Of a stretch of 64,000 bases of DNA, positions 20,805-29,338 are shown one piece after another (the stretch's first letter is position 1; each line of letters opens with the position of its first letter). This DNA is from Akkermansia sp. N21116 (GTDB taxonomy: Bacteria; Verrucomicrobiota; Verrucomicrobiia; Verrucomicrobiales; Akkermansiaceae). The DNA lies in assembly GCF_029854705.2 (NCBI RefSeq), contig NZ_CP139035.1:2852001-2916000 (forward strand). The letters run 5' to 3'. Under the pieces are notes generated by a model that did not search any database, had not been told where the DNA came from, and saw nothing but the letters and a program-made list of their open reading frames with translations. A program made the position numbers and the translations under genes.

Positions 20805-21844
20805 ATGCCTCTTAAAATGAGTAAACAATCACGACTTGAGTTACTAAATGGTGCTCGAGAGGTCTACGCTTCAAAAAAGACGCGCAAGGACAAGTATGGC
20901 TTCCTCTTGGAAATGCAACAACTTACAGGATATAAGTCAACTAAGACGATTATCAGAGTTCTATCCTCGACAAAGGAAAAGCCCGTCAAAGAGAAACGCG
21001 GGATAGAGTTCTCAAACCTTACAAAACATCGGCATCCAGAACTCAGTCCAATGGAACGACCACCTCCTTAAAGGCACTTATCTCCATTGTCGATTATCGA
21101 AGACGCATCGAAAAGCCAGGTTATCTCTACGCCGACACAGTCGCCCACTGCGGCACAACAATGAAAGGTGACTTTGCCTGGACCTTGACGATCACAGATG
21201 ATTATACCCAGTGGACATCCAACCGTGCTATTTGGAACAAAGGGCAGTATGAAACGTGCCGAGCCTTGGGGCGTCTGATGAACCAGTTTCCCTTCCCGGC
21301 TTGAGGAATCAACACGGACAATGGAACGGAGTTTATCAATTACCATCTTCAGAAGTATCTGAAAGATAAGCATCAAAAGATGGAAATCACCCGTTCGCGT
21401 CCCATGATGAAAAATGACAATGCACGAGCCGAAGAGAAGAATCGTCACCGAGTCAGAGATGTGGTAGGGTATGGTCGATTTGATCATCCCGGTTATATCA
21501 AGTTGCTCAATAGGGTATATCGAGCCAACAATTTATTGACGAATCACTTTTATGCGTGTAGCCGGGTCATATTCAAAACGAGGCAAGGAGGAAAACTCAA
21601 GAGACAAAGCGATCAGGCACGGACACCCTACGCCCGAGTCATGGAAACGCTAAAACCTAGTCGCAAGAAGGAAAAGTTAGAGACCTTACATAAGAGCCTA
21701 AATCCATTGAATCTAAGAGATCAGTTGGAGAATGCACTAAGGACTCTTTTTGACCTGCAAGCTCGTCTTGAGAAAGAAGACGAGGGGCTTCTCGCCCCCC
21801 CTTTCCCCCTCGACAGCGTGCGACGCTGCACCCGGGAGTATTGA
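20805..21844 (+). pseudogene. Transposase pseudogene (frameshift and internal stop)
   Basis: The first piece (20805-21071) carries a Lys/Arg-rich N-terminal region. The frame then shifts near 21040-21068 and continues as a DDE integrase core: YADTVAHCGTTMKGDFAWTL (first Asp region), then GINTDNGTEFINYHL (second Asp region) and RPMMKNDNARAEEKNRHRVR (Glu region). A TGA at 21302-21304 interrupts the core just before the DNGTEF motif. The tail (21380-21844) is Arg/Lys-rich and helical. With both a frameshift and a nonsense codon the protein is almost certainly not made in active form. Confidence 0.85.
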
Positions 21845-21900
21845 TATGGTTCAAAAAAGCCTTGCCCAGGAGCTTCCCACGCGCCAGCTTGGGTGACCGT

Positions 21901-21947
21901 TATTTTGATGCATCTACCCTTCGGTGACCGTTTTTTTATGCATTACG
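21901..21947 (-). repeat. Right end of insertion sequence
   Basis: Read on the - strand, ATGCATAAAAAAACGGTCACC is followed 9 bases later by a second copy, ATGCATCAAAATAACGGTCACC, which runs a little beyond the listed coordinates. The tandem arrangement suggests two transposase-binding sites per end. Confidence 0.7.
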
Positions 21948-22093
21948 TCAATTGAAATACATCAAAATTCAAAATCTTCGGAAATCTCCGATTGACCATG
22001 AACACGACATCAAGTCTGCTCCGGTACGGTAACCGGGATTTTAACGCATGCCGGAGTCAAAGGCCTCCTATGCCATAGTCCTCGGAGGACGAA

Positions 22094-23218
22094 TTACGGT
22101 TGCTTCGTCTGAATCAGCCACGAATATTCCTGCGGCAGCTCAAAAGGCAATTCGATTTCACCTGTGTGAACAAACCATGCAAGAGCAACAAGGGCAATCA
22201 AAATCAGGAGGATCACGATTTTCACCACCGGACTTTTCTTTCTCTTGTTCAATGAACTGGCAATTTTCAACCGCTCGTTGGCTTTGGGATCGGAGGTCGT
22301 TACCAATTGAACGCCGGCTTCATAGGCATCCATATATTCAATCCACATTTTGGCAGACTTGAAACGTTTTTCCAGAGAAGGTTCCAACGCCTTGTCAATA
22401 CTGGTCAGAAGAGGAAGCGAGTACTTCCTGCGGAAACCTTCCACGGAAGCAATCTTGACCATTCTGTCTACGACGGAACGCTTATCGCCAGGTTCCGGAG
22501 TTATGCCCGTCAAAAGTTCGTAAAATGTCGCTCCCAGCCCATAGAGGTCGCACCAGGGGCCAATCTCGCGAAAACGCCCGGGATAGAACTCGGGAGGGGT
22601 ATAACCGGGAGTCACCTGTACAAGTCCATCGTGCTGGAGCACTTTGGTTCGGACGGCTCCGAAGTCGATCAACTTCGGCATGCCGTTGCCCATGATAAAA
22701 ATATTGCCCGGCTTGATATCACAATGATAAATTCCGTGGTCGTGGAGATGCTCGAGGATATCAAGCATATTAACCAATAATCCTTCCGCCTGGGCCTGGG
22801 TAAAGGATCCGCCGGACTTTTTTAAATTTTCCATGATCTCGAACATCGTTTGTCCGATAATCAATTCCATAACGTAATAGACGGTTCCGTGAGCACGGAA
22901 CAAATCAAAAATCTGAACGACGCCCGGATGAGAAAATCCAGCCAGCGTCTGCGCCTCCTGCATCGTATTGTTGATGCAATTTTCAAACATGTCGCGAGTC
23001 GATTCATGGCGGGGCAAAACGGTAACGCCATCCTCACTGCGCGCCGCATAATCCCCCGGCAAACATTCCTTAATGACCACATGACGCTCATGCTTCATGT
23101 CCCATGCCATGTAGGTAATACCGAAACCTCCCGCGCCCAAAACACGCACGATCTGGTAGATATCGTAAAGAACGGTTCCTTCTGCCAGGGCCGGCACCAA
23201 TGTTTGCTGTTTGTCCAT
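22094..23218 (-). CDS. Membrane-anchored Ser/Thr protein kinase
   Basis: This 374-residue eukaryotic-like (Hanks-type) kinase has a cytosolic N-terminal catalytic domain, a C-terminal transmembrane helix (VVKIVILLILIALVALAWFV) and a short outer tail. The glycine loop is GAGGFGITY and the VAIK-type lysine is in VVIKECLPG. The catalytic loop reads HCDIKPGN, with Cys where most kinases have Arg, and the metal motif is DFG. A PPE motif stands in for APE (GYTPPEFYPG). I used the ATG at 23218 (MDKQQTLVPAL); an ATG 24 bases earlier is possible. Substrates are unknown. It is upstream of no obvious operon partner but lies near a Sel1 lipoprotein on the same strand. Confidence 0.92.
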   Translation of the reverse strand: MDKQQTLVPALAEGTVLYDIYQIVRVLGAGGFGITYMAWDMKHERHVVIKECLPGDYAARSEDGVTVLPRHESTRDMFENCINNTMQEAQTLAGFSHPGVVQIFDLFRAHGTVYYVMELIIGQTMFEIMENLKKSGGSFTQAQAEGLLVNMLDILEHLHDHGIYHCDIKPGNIFIMGNGMPKLIDFGAVRTKVLQHDGLVQVTPGYTPPEFYPGRFREIGPWCDLYGLGATFYELLTGITPEPGDKRSVVDRMVKIASVEGFRRKYSLPLLTSIDKALEPSLEKRFKSAKMWIEYMDAYEAGVQLVTTSDPKANERLKIASSLNKRKKSPVVKIVILLILIALVALAWFVHTGEIELPFELPQEYSWLIQTKQP

Positions 23219-23349
23219 AACTCGTGCGGTTATAATAACCAAGGAGGTCTATACCCCGGCTTCTCTGATCAGTCAAGAAATCTCATTCCCCCCCTAAAGA
23301 ATGGAATTGTCTCAGTACGAATCATTGATCTGCACTGAAAGCTTCTTGT

Positions 23350-24420
23350 TCACAATTCACCCTGTTTGGGCATCCCTCCCGATCCGGGCGTAACCTCACC
23401 GCTCGGCGGATTATTCCCGGTCGCGGCCTTTTCCTCTTGTTCTTTCTGCAGTTTCAAGGCGCGTTCTTTCCAAACCCGGCCGATTTCGGCATCAGCCTTA
23501 ATACCCAAGCCACTGCTGTAACAGATGGAAAGCAGAGCCATGGCACCGACATGATCCTGACCTGCAGCCAATTTCAACCAGGAAACGGCTTCTTCGGGGT
23601 TTTCCTTCGTCCCTTCCCCCTTCAAGCACATCATCGCAACAATGTATTCCGATTGGGGATCTCCCAGACGAGCAGCCTTTTCATACCATTTGAAGGCCTT
23701 CTCGGGATTCTTTTCTACACCATCCCCGTTGTAATAAATCCTGCCAAGAAACTGGGCAGCCGTAATGTCCCCCTTCTTGGCAGCCTTCTCCAACCATTGT
23801 TGGGCTATGCGGGCATCTTTTTCCACGCCGAACTTTCCTTCCCAATAAAGATTGCCGAGAAACCCCATCGCTTTAGGAATATTGCTTTCAGCGGATTTCT
23901 TGATCTCCTCCACGCCTTTCGCAGTATCGCGCGCAATGCCGTCCCCCATCAGATACATCAATCCCAGGTAATAATCGGCTTCCCTGTTGCCCGCCGCAGC
24001 AGCTTTTTCAAACCACTCCTTTGCCCGGGAAGAATCGCGACCGAGTTCCACACCGTAATAATACATGCCGGCCAGGGTCATCTGGGCTTCGGCATAGCCC
24101 TTGTCGGCAGCTTTCTTGCACCATTCGACGACCTGTTCCACCTTTGCCTTTCCTGCTTTGAGACGCTCGGCATAAAGTTTGGCCACCGCATATTCATGTT
24201 CGGCAGTACTATCGGTCGCATCCCGGATAGCACGGTCCAGTTCATCGTCACGTTCTACAGGTTTCGGAGCATCGACGGTACGCTCCCGCCCTGCATTCCC
24301 GGGCATGGGAGAGTCCTGTTCGCTTAGTCCGACAACCTCCCCCTTCTTGTCATCATCGCATCCAGACAGGAAGACTGCAGACATGACGCACAATACACCG
24401 AAGGAAAATACCCGTTTCAT
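23350..24420 (-). CDS. Sel1-repeat lipoprotein
   Basis: The 356-residue protein starts with a lipoprotein signal (MKRVFSFGVLCVMSAVFLSGC; Cys21 follows the lipobox LSG), so it should be lipid-anchored at the cell envelope. A charged linker is followed from about residue 105 by six or seven Sel1-type helical repeats of ~36 residues (for example AQMTLAGMYYYG, AAQFLGRIYYNGDGVEKN, SEYIVAMMCLKGEGTKEN). Sel1 arrays form alpha-solenoids that bind proteins. A flexible Gly/Pro-rich tail ends the protein. It is on the same strand just upstream of the Ser/Thr kinase, with a ~130-base gap, so a shared signalling role is possible but unproved. Confidence 0.92.
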   Translation of the reverse strand: MKRVFSFGVLCVMSAVFLSGCDDDKKGEVVGLSEQDSPMPGNAGRERTVDAPKPVERDDELDRAIRDATDSTAEHEYAVAKLYAERLKAGKAKVEQVVEWCKKAADKGYAEAQMTLAGMYYYGVELGRDSSRAKEWFEKAAAAGNREADYYLGLMYLMGDGIARDTAKGVEEIKKSAESNIPKAMGFLGNLYWEGKFGVEKDARIAQQWLEKAAKKGDITAAQFLGRIYYNGDGVEKNPEKAFKWYEKAARLGDPQSEYIVAMMCLKGEGTKENPEEAVSWLKLAAGQDHVGAMALLSICYSSGLGIKADAEIGRVWKERALKLQKEQEEKAATGNNPPSGEVTPGSGGMPKQGEL

Positions 24421-24450
24421 GTTCGCATCTTAATGAAAATGAGGAAAAAA

Positions 24451-26244
24451 TCAATCTCCCTCTACATCCGCCAAGTGATCATTGCGACATTCGTCAAGAG
24501 TTCCCGCCGGGTTGCCTTCCACTACCATCTTCCCCTGCACGTGGAGAGGCAGATATTCCCACGATATAATCCTGTTGTGACTACAGTCGAAATGCCAAGA
24601 CACTTGTTCCGGAGCGCCGCGCAAAGAACGAAGAAGGTTATAGCTGCAATCGAAACGCCACGTCACGCCGGAAGCCACGTAATCCAGGGTTTCCAGACAA
24701 TTGTGGCTGCAATCGTAACTCCCCTCCACACCGAGAGGGGCACCCTTCAAACTCTTCAAGCGGTTGTGACTGCAATTGAATCCCTCCTTCGTGGAAAGAG
24801 GAGCAAACTCCAAGGATTCCAGATTGTTATGGCTGCAATCGAAGTATCCCGTTACATCTTTCGGCATCCCTCGGAGGGATGATAACTGGTTGTAGCTGCA
24901 ATCCATCTTTTCAAGAACCCCTTGGGGAGAACCTTCCAAAGATGATAATTTGTTGCGAGAACAGATGAAACTCCCCTGTACGCCGGGAGGACAACCGTTC
25001 AACGACGACAATTGATTGCGGCCGCAATCGAAAGAGCCCTCCACTCCGGCAGGAACCCCGCTCAAAGAACGAAGCCTATTGTCCGCACAAGAAAAATTAC
25101 CGAGAATTCCCGGTGGACAGGAGTCCAAGGATCCCAATTTATTCGATGCGCAATTGAAATGGCGGGAAACGCCAAGCGGTACATATTCCAGCGTCGTCAG
25201 TAAATTGTCACGGCAGAAAAAATCGCGTGAAACACCGGCAGGACATCCCGCCAGAGATCTCAAACGATTTCCGCTGCAATCAAAATCCCGTTTCACTCCC
25301 GGAGGAGAGCCCTGAAGGCTAGTCAGGCAATTGTCGCTGCAGAAAAAATCCATTTCCACCTCCTGAGGGCAGAAATCCAGAGAATCCAGCTTGTTGGAAG
25401 AACAGTTGAACGCCAGACGAACGCCTGTCGGTGCTCCTTTCAAGGAAACAAGCCTGTTGTGACTACAATCGAACCGGCCTTGCACAGCAGGCGGAGCTCC
25501 AGTCAAGGACTCCAGCAGATTGAACGAGCAGTCCATCTCCTTCTTCACTCCGGGCGGAGCCCCTTCCAGGCTTGCCAGTCTGTTATGACTGCACACAAAG
25601 CGTCCGGCAACCGATTGAGGACAATGTGCCAGAGAAACGAGCTGGTTTTCCCGGCAGTCGAATTCTCCTGTCACATGTGGAGGAGCCCCTTCAAGAGAAA
25701 CAAGTTCATTATTCCCGCACTTAAACCCCGCCTCCACTTCCTGCGGAGCCCCGCGAAGACTCGTCAAACGATTCCAGCAGCAATCAAAACTTCCGCGGAC
25801 ATCGTCCGGTGCCCCCTCCAACGACTTCAACTGATTAAAAGAACAAGTATAGGAAACCTTGACGGAAGAGGGCCCTCCCTCCAGAGACTCCAACCGATTG
25901 AAACTGCAGTCAAACTCCCTCTCCACAACCTGCGGTGCGCCAGCCAGGGATTCCAAACGGTTATCCATGCACAAGAAGGCATCAAGCGGGCCGGCAGGCG
26001 CATATTGCAAGGACACCAGACGGTTCTTGGAACAATCAAACGTACCGGAAACCTCCGGAGCGCCCTTCAATGTCGTCAGGCGGTTGTTGCTGCAGTCAAA
26101 TTCCGCTACGCGGCACCCTTTCATATTGGGAAGACGGCTCATTTGCAGTCCTCTCAACGAGACCTTTGCAAAATCCGTATAGCCTTGATCAAGAAGACCC
26201 CATAGGACTTCATCATCAGTCACTTCCTCATTATACCTTTTCAT
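24451..26244 (-). CDS. Leucine-rich-like repeat protein with 25 Cys/Asn-marked units
   Basis: The protein has 597 residues, no signal peptide and no membrane segment. After a ~50-residue N-terminal region it consists of 25 consecutive units of 21 residues (the first has 20), each starting C-x-x-N and following the pattern CSxNxLxSLxGxPxxVxxxFD. The spacing of Leu and Asn fits a short leucine-rich-repeat solenoid, and the invariant Cys would form a ladder along it. A 23-residue acidic C-terminus follows. The fold resembles LRR modules used for protein binding; the function is unknown. It is preceded on the same strand by nothing recognisable and followed by the Sel1 lipoprotein gene 31 bases away. 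Confidence 0.85.
   Translation of the reverse strand: MKRYNEEVTDDEVLWGLLDQGYTDFAKVSLRGLQMSRLPNMKGCRVAEFDCSNNRLTTLKGAPEVSGTFDCSKNRLVSLQYAPAGPLDAFLCMDNRLESLAGAPQVVEREFDCSFNRLESLEGGPSSVKVSYTCSFNQLKSLEGAPDDVRGSFDCCWNRLTSLRGAPQEVEAGFKCGNNELVSLEGAPPHVTGEFDCRENQLVSLAHCPQSVAGRFVCSHNRLASLEGAPPGVKKEMDCSFNLLESLTGAPPAVQGRFDCSHNRLVSLKGAPTGVRLAFNCSSNKLDSLDFCPQEVEMDFFCSDNCLTSLQGSPPGVKRDFDCSGNRLRSLAGCPAGVSRDFFCRDNLLTTLEYVPLGVSRHFNCASNKLGSLDSCPPGILGNFSCADNRLRSLSGVPAGVEGSFDCGRNQLSSLNGCPPGVQGSFICSRNKLSSLEGSPQGVLEKMDCSYNQLSSLRGMPKDVTGYFDCSHNNLESLEFAPLSTKEGFNCSHNRLKSLKGAPLGVEGSYDCSHNCLETLDYVASGVTWRFDCSYNLLRSLRGAPEQVSWHFDCSHNRIISWEYLPLHVQGKMVVEGNPAGTLDECRNDHLADVEGD
24523..26094 (-). repeat. Coding tandem repeat, 25 units of about 63 bp
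   Basis: This is the DNA of the 21-residue units in the LRR-like gene. Units differ by many substitutions, so it is an old repeat kept by protein structure and not a recent satellite. Confidence 0.8.
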
Positions 26245-26511
26245 ATGGAAGAGTCATGCCCCCCTTCTTGGAACAAGAAAGGGAATGGCCCACCAATGTA
26301 GGGGAATATCCCATCAGAGCAATACCGGAACGCGTACTCATTCATCCTTCCTCAGACAACCTTATTGTCATCAATACATCCAACATGACCGTCTCTTCCT
26401 TCCATAATAGGCAAAAAACAGAAAAGAAGACTTTACTTCAGACGTTAAAATAACTCATAGTAGGGTTCCAAAAACCAGACATTGCACACCATACGACGCA
26501 ATAGCCCAGCC

Positions 26512-27057
26512 ATGAAAGATTTCAAGCACATCGCCATCAAAAGTATCCATGATCCCCTGTTTACGGAGGCGAACGAAATTTACACGCAAAGTTTCCCTCT
26601 GCACGAGCAACGCACCATTCCTAATCTGGAAGAAATCCTCCACAACCCGGAATTTCACTATGACGCCCTTCTGACATCCGACGGGCGCGTTGCCGCAATC
26701 CTCTGCTTCTGGAATACTCCCGACTTCGTCTATCTGGAACACTTTGCCGTCTCCCCGCACATGAGAAATAACGGATTCGGCAAAATCATACTCGACGAAA
26801 TCAAGCAGCACTCCAATGTCCCGGTCATCCTCGAAATTGACCCCGTCGTTGATGAAATTTCCCGCCGCAGGCTGATGTTCTACGAACGCAATGGATTTAT
26901 ATCCAACCAACAGTACGACTATATCCACCCCCCCTACAAGGAAGGTGATGCTCCCTACCCCCTCCTCGTCATGAGTTATCCGTCCGCTTTGGATACGGAA
27001 CAGTACAGCCGGTTCGAATCCTACCACCACAATACAGTCATCCAACCCGCACAGTAA
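26512..27057 (+). CDS. GNAT family N-acetyltransferase
   Basis: This single-domain acetyltransferase has about 181 residues. The acetyl-CoA-binding motif is visible as LEHFAVSPHMRNNGFGKIIL (the pattern is V...RxxGxG, here RNNGFG), followed by the typical C-terminal FYERNGFI strand-helix. I used the ATG at 26512 (MKDFKHIAI); a TTG at 26482 could extend it by 10 residues. The substrate amine is unknown. It is separated by 42 bases from the following TerC-family gene and could be co-transcribed with it. Confidence 0.88.
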   Translation: MKDFKHIAIKSIHDPLFTEANEIYTQSFPLHEQRTIPNLEEILHNPEFHYDALLTSDGRVAAILCFWNTPDFVYLEHFAVSPHMRNNGFGKIILDEIKQHSNVPVILEIDPVVDEISRRRLMFYERNGFISNQQYDYIHPPYKEGDAPYPLLVMSYPSALDTEQYSRFESYHHNTVIQPAQ

Positions 27058-27099
27058 CAGTAGTAGAAGTATTCCCAAGTCTTATTACAGATTTGAGGG

Positions 27100-28023
27100 T
27101 TGATCACTGCAGAGAATCAATTACTCTCGGCGCACGTGACTGCACTTTTTTCACTATTGGCAATATGGGACACCCCCATCCCCATCGGGTTCTATAGCGA
27201 AGCCCTGCAAATCGTTCTGGGATTAATCCTCATCGAAGGCCTCCTGTCTGTCGACAATGCTTTGGGAATCGCCGCCATGGCATCCCACTTGCCCAAGCAT
27301 CAACAAAAAGCGGCTCTTCGCTGGGGGCTCATCGGCGCCTACGTATTCCGGGGTATCGCTCTGGCAGCCGTCGCCTGGCTCATGCACAACGAATGGGTCA
27401 AGTGGTTTGGCGCAATCTACCTGATTTATCTGGCTGCGAACCACCTCTCTCTCAAACATGTCGAAAAACATGAAAATCATTCCGCCGGCAAATTCGCAGG
27501 TAAAAGTTTTCTGGCGACCATTGCCGGCATTGAGCTCATGGATCTTTCGCTTTCGCTCGACAATGTCGTCGCAGCCGTCGGACTCGTTAACAATGCCGCA
27601 CACATCCCTGAAGAATACCATATATGGGTCGTCTGTACCGGCGTCTTCATCGGTATCCTTGCTCTCCGAATCGTAGCCGGATGGTGCATCGGCATCCTGG
27701 AAAAATTCCCCGTTCTCAACTATACGGCCTTCGTTCTCGTCGGATTTGTCGGGGTGATTCTTGTTGTCGATATGGGACAAGAAATCCTTTATGACCATGG
27801 CATGATCGACAGCATCTGGAAAGGGGGAATTTCTTTCAAATTCACGAACATCGTTCTCATCGTCGCCCTCAGCATCATGTATGAAAAATACGCAGGACTC
27901 CATCGCTTCCTGCAAAAACCGATTCACATTTTCCGATTAATCTGCCAGTATTTCTCATCATTCGTCCATTTGATCCTCTGGCCGATCTCCAAACCGATTC
28001 AATTACTCCTCCACAGGAACTAA
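27100..28023 (+). CDS. TerC family integral membrane protein
   Basis: This multispanning inner-membrane protein of up to 307 residues has the TerC/Alx/YkoY hallmark pairs of acidic residues in helices: LIEGLLSVDNALGIAAMA near residue 43 and LMDLSLSLDNVVAAVGLV near residue 147. In this family these residues are thought to take part in metal ion (manganese) export or tolerance. The first available start is TTG at 27100, because an in-frame stop lies 6 bases upstream. A GTG at 27136 is an alternative that would still keep every helix. It lies 7 bases before mrp, so the two are probably co-transcribed. Confidence 0.88.
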   Translation: MITAENQLLSAHVTALFSLLAIWDTPIPIGFYSEALQIVLGLILIEGLLSVDNALGIAAMASHLPKHQQKAALRWGLIGAYVFRGIALAAVAWLMHNEWVKWFGAIYLIYLAANHLSLKHVEKHENHSAGKFAGKSFLATIAGIELMDLSLSLDNVVAAVGLVNNAAHIPEEYHIWVVCTGVFIGILALRIVAGWCIGILEKFPVLNYTAFVLVGFVGVILVVDMGQEILYDHGMIDSIWKGGISFKFTNIVLIVALSIMYEKYAGLHRFLQKPIHIFRLICQYFSSFVHLILWPISKPIQLLLHRN

Positions 28024-28030
28024 CTCTATC

Positions 28031-29113
28031 ATGACCGATTCACAACAACCACTCACGCCGGAACTCATCCGGGCCGCTTTGACGACGGTCAAATATCCCG
28101 GATTCAGCCGGGACATCGTTTCGTTCGGCATTGTAAAAAACATTGCCATCGACGATGACAACAATGTCGTCATCAATCTCCAGATCGAAAGCCGCAACGC
28201 CGATATCCCCCGTTACATCTTCGAAGGGGTGCACAACGTCATGAAGCACATCCCCGGAGTCAAGCACTGCGATGTCAACATCGACCACAAAACGCCCGCA
28301 GCCAACAAGCCGGTCAATGATGATCCCGCTTCGTGGAAGTCCTCCATCCCCGGAGCCAAGCACGTCATCGCCGTCGCTTCCGGCAAAGGCGGTGTCGGTA
28401 AATCCACAGTCTCCGCCAACCTCGCAGTCGCCCTCTCGAAACTCGGTTATAAAGTCGGCTTGGTCGATCTGGATATCTATGGTCCTTCCATGGCTCTCAT
28501 GTTCGGCACTAAGGAACGTCCCGGAGCCAATGAGAACGACGAATTCATTCCTGTCAAAGCGCACGGTATCCGCTTGCTTTCCATCGGCCTGATGATCGAC
28601 GAAGCCTCTCCCGTCGCTGTTCGCGGACCATTGGCCACCCGATACGTCCAGCAATTCCTTCGCAACGTAGAATGGGGTGACATCGACTTCCTGATCCTTG
28701 ATCTGCCCCCCGGAACGGGAGACATCCAGCTGACCATCGTGCAAACAGCAGATCTCGACGGAGCCGTCATCGTCACAACCCCGCAGGAAGTTGCCCTTAT
28801 CGATGCCCGCAAAGCTGTAGGACTCTTCGAAAAAGTCCAGACACCCATCCTCGGCATCATCGAAAACATGAGTTACTTCGAATGTCCTTCCGACGGAAAG
28901 GTCTATCACATCTTTGGAGAAGGAGGTGGCGCTCGCGAAGCGGAAAAACTCGGAGTGCCGCTTCTGGGGCAAATTCCCATCGACATCCGTACCCGCTCCT
29001 GCGGAGACGAAGGCTCTCCCGTCGCTCTGCTCGATCCTGCGGAAAACAGTGCTTCCGCGGCCTTCCGCAATCTCGCAAAGCATTGCGCGGACATTGTCCT
29101 GAATAAAGAATAA
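28031..29113 (+). CDS. mrp: Mrp/NBP35-type iron-sulfur carrier ATPase
   Basis: The 360-residue cytosolic protein has an N-terminal MIP18-like (DUF59) domain (about 10-85) and a deviant Walker P-loop ATPase domain (SGKGGVGKST at 117-126, DLPPGTGD at 224-231). Relatives carry and transfer 4Fe-4S clusters to apoproteins. The cluster-binding CxxC seen in many members reads ECPSDG here (Cys285), with Asp in place of the second Cys. The N-terminal domain lacks the TDPE-type Cys motif region in recognisable form. It follows the TerC gene by 7 bases and ends at a strong terminator. Confidence 0.93.
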   Translation: MTDSQQPLTPELIRAALTTVKYPGFSRDIVSFGIVKNIAIDDDNNVVINLQIESRNADIPRYIFEGVHNVMKHIPGVKHCDVNIDHKTPAANKPVNDDPASWKSSIPGAKHVIAVASGKGGVGKSTVSANLAVALSKLGYKVGLVDLDIYGPSMALMFGTKERPGANENDEFIPVKAHGIRLLSIGLMIDEASPVAVRGPLATRYVQQFLRNVEWGDIDFLILDLPPGTGDIQLTIVQTADLDGAVIVTTPQEVALIDARKAVGLFEKVQTPILGIIENMSYFECPSDGKVYHIFGEGGGAREAEKLGVPLLGQIPIDIRTRSCGDEGSPVALLDPAENSASAAFRNLAKHCADIVLNKE

Positions 29114-29130
29114 CGGATATACGATCCGCT
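29113..29130. repeat. Lone CGGAT-N5-ATCCG dyad
   Basis: ACGGATATACGATCCGCT sits between the mrp stop codon and its terminator. Its arms equal those of the repeat at 32473-32491, but its 5-base centre differs (ATACG against GTGCA). I see no inverted partner nearby. Confidence 0.4.
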
Positions 29131-29146
29131 TCATCATCAACAAATG

Positions 29147-29182
29147 AGCTCCCCCGACTTTCGACTGAAGGCCGGGGGAGCT
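29147..29182 (+). terminator. Terminator after mrp
   Basis: A strong hairpin (AGCTCCCCCG / CGGGGGAGCT, loop inside) is followed by TGTTTT. Confidence 0.85.
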
Positions 29183-29294
29183 TGTTTTGGAAGCGACCCA
29201 ATCTACGGTTTTGCAAGAGAACCGTCCTGAGCCTACTCCCGTTTCCGGATCTCAGAGAATACCGCAATTCTCTTCGAACGGAAAATCAAGAATC

Positions 29295-29323
29295 CTCTCC
29301 TGGTTCTCCGGTGAACCGGAGAG
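29295..29323 (-). terminator. Terminator of Pmp-like autotransporter
   Basis: The hairpin CTCTCC-T-GGTTC / GAACC-GGAGAG lies 16 bases downstream of the stop on the - strand. The following T-tract is modest. Confidence 0.6.
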
Positions 29324-29338
29324 GTATCCGGAAGAAAC

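Larger units (their letters stand above)
20703..21947 (+). mobile_element. Decayed insertion sequence with integrase-type transposase
   Basis: About 1.25 kb is bounded by imperfect inverted ends. The left end reads CGTAATGCATCAAAAA...TCACCGAAGG; the right end read on the other strand is CGTAATGCATAAAAAA...TCACCGAAGG. A second, inner inverted pair lies at 20767-20785 and 21901-21919 (18 of 19 bases match). Between them is a broken DDE transposase gene. I see no clear target-site duplication. The family cannot be named by eye; the catalytic domain is of the retroviral-integrase (rve) type. Confidence 0.75.

Noticed and set aside
24523-26094. Regular ~63-bp repetition that could suggest a CRISPR or satellite array
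   Set aside because: The repeats are in frame, diverged at DNA level and conserved at protein level; there are no identical repeats with unique spacers.
28040-29143. A 367-codon frame antisense to mrp
   Set aside because: It mirrors a strongly conserved gene and its translation has no recognisable domain.
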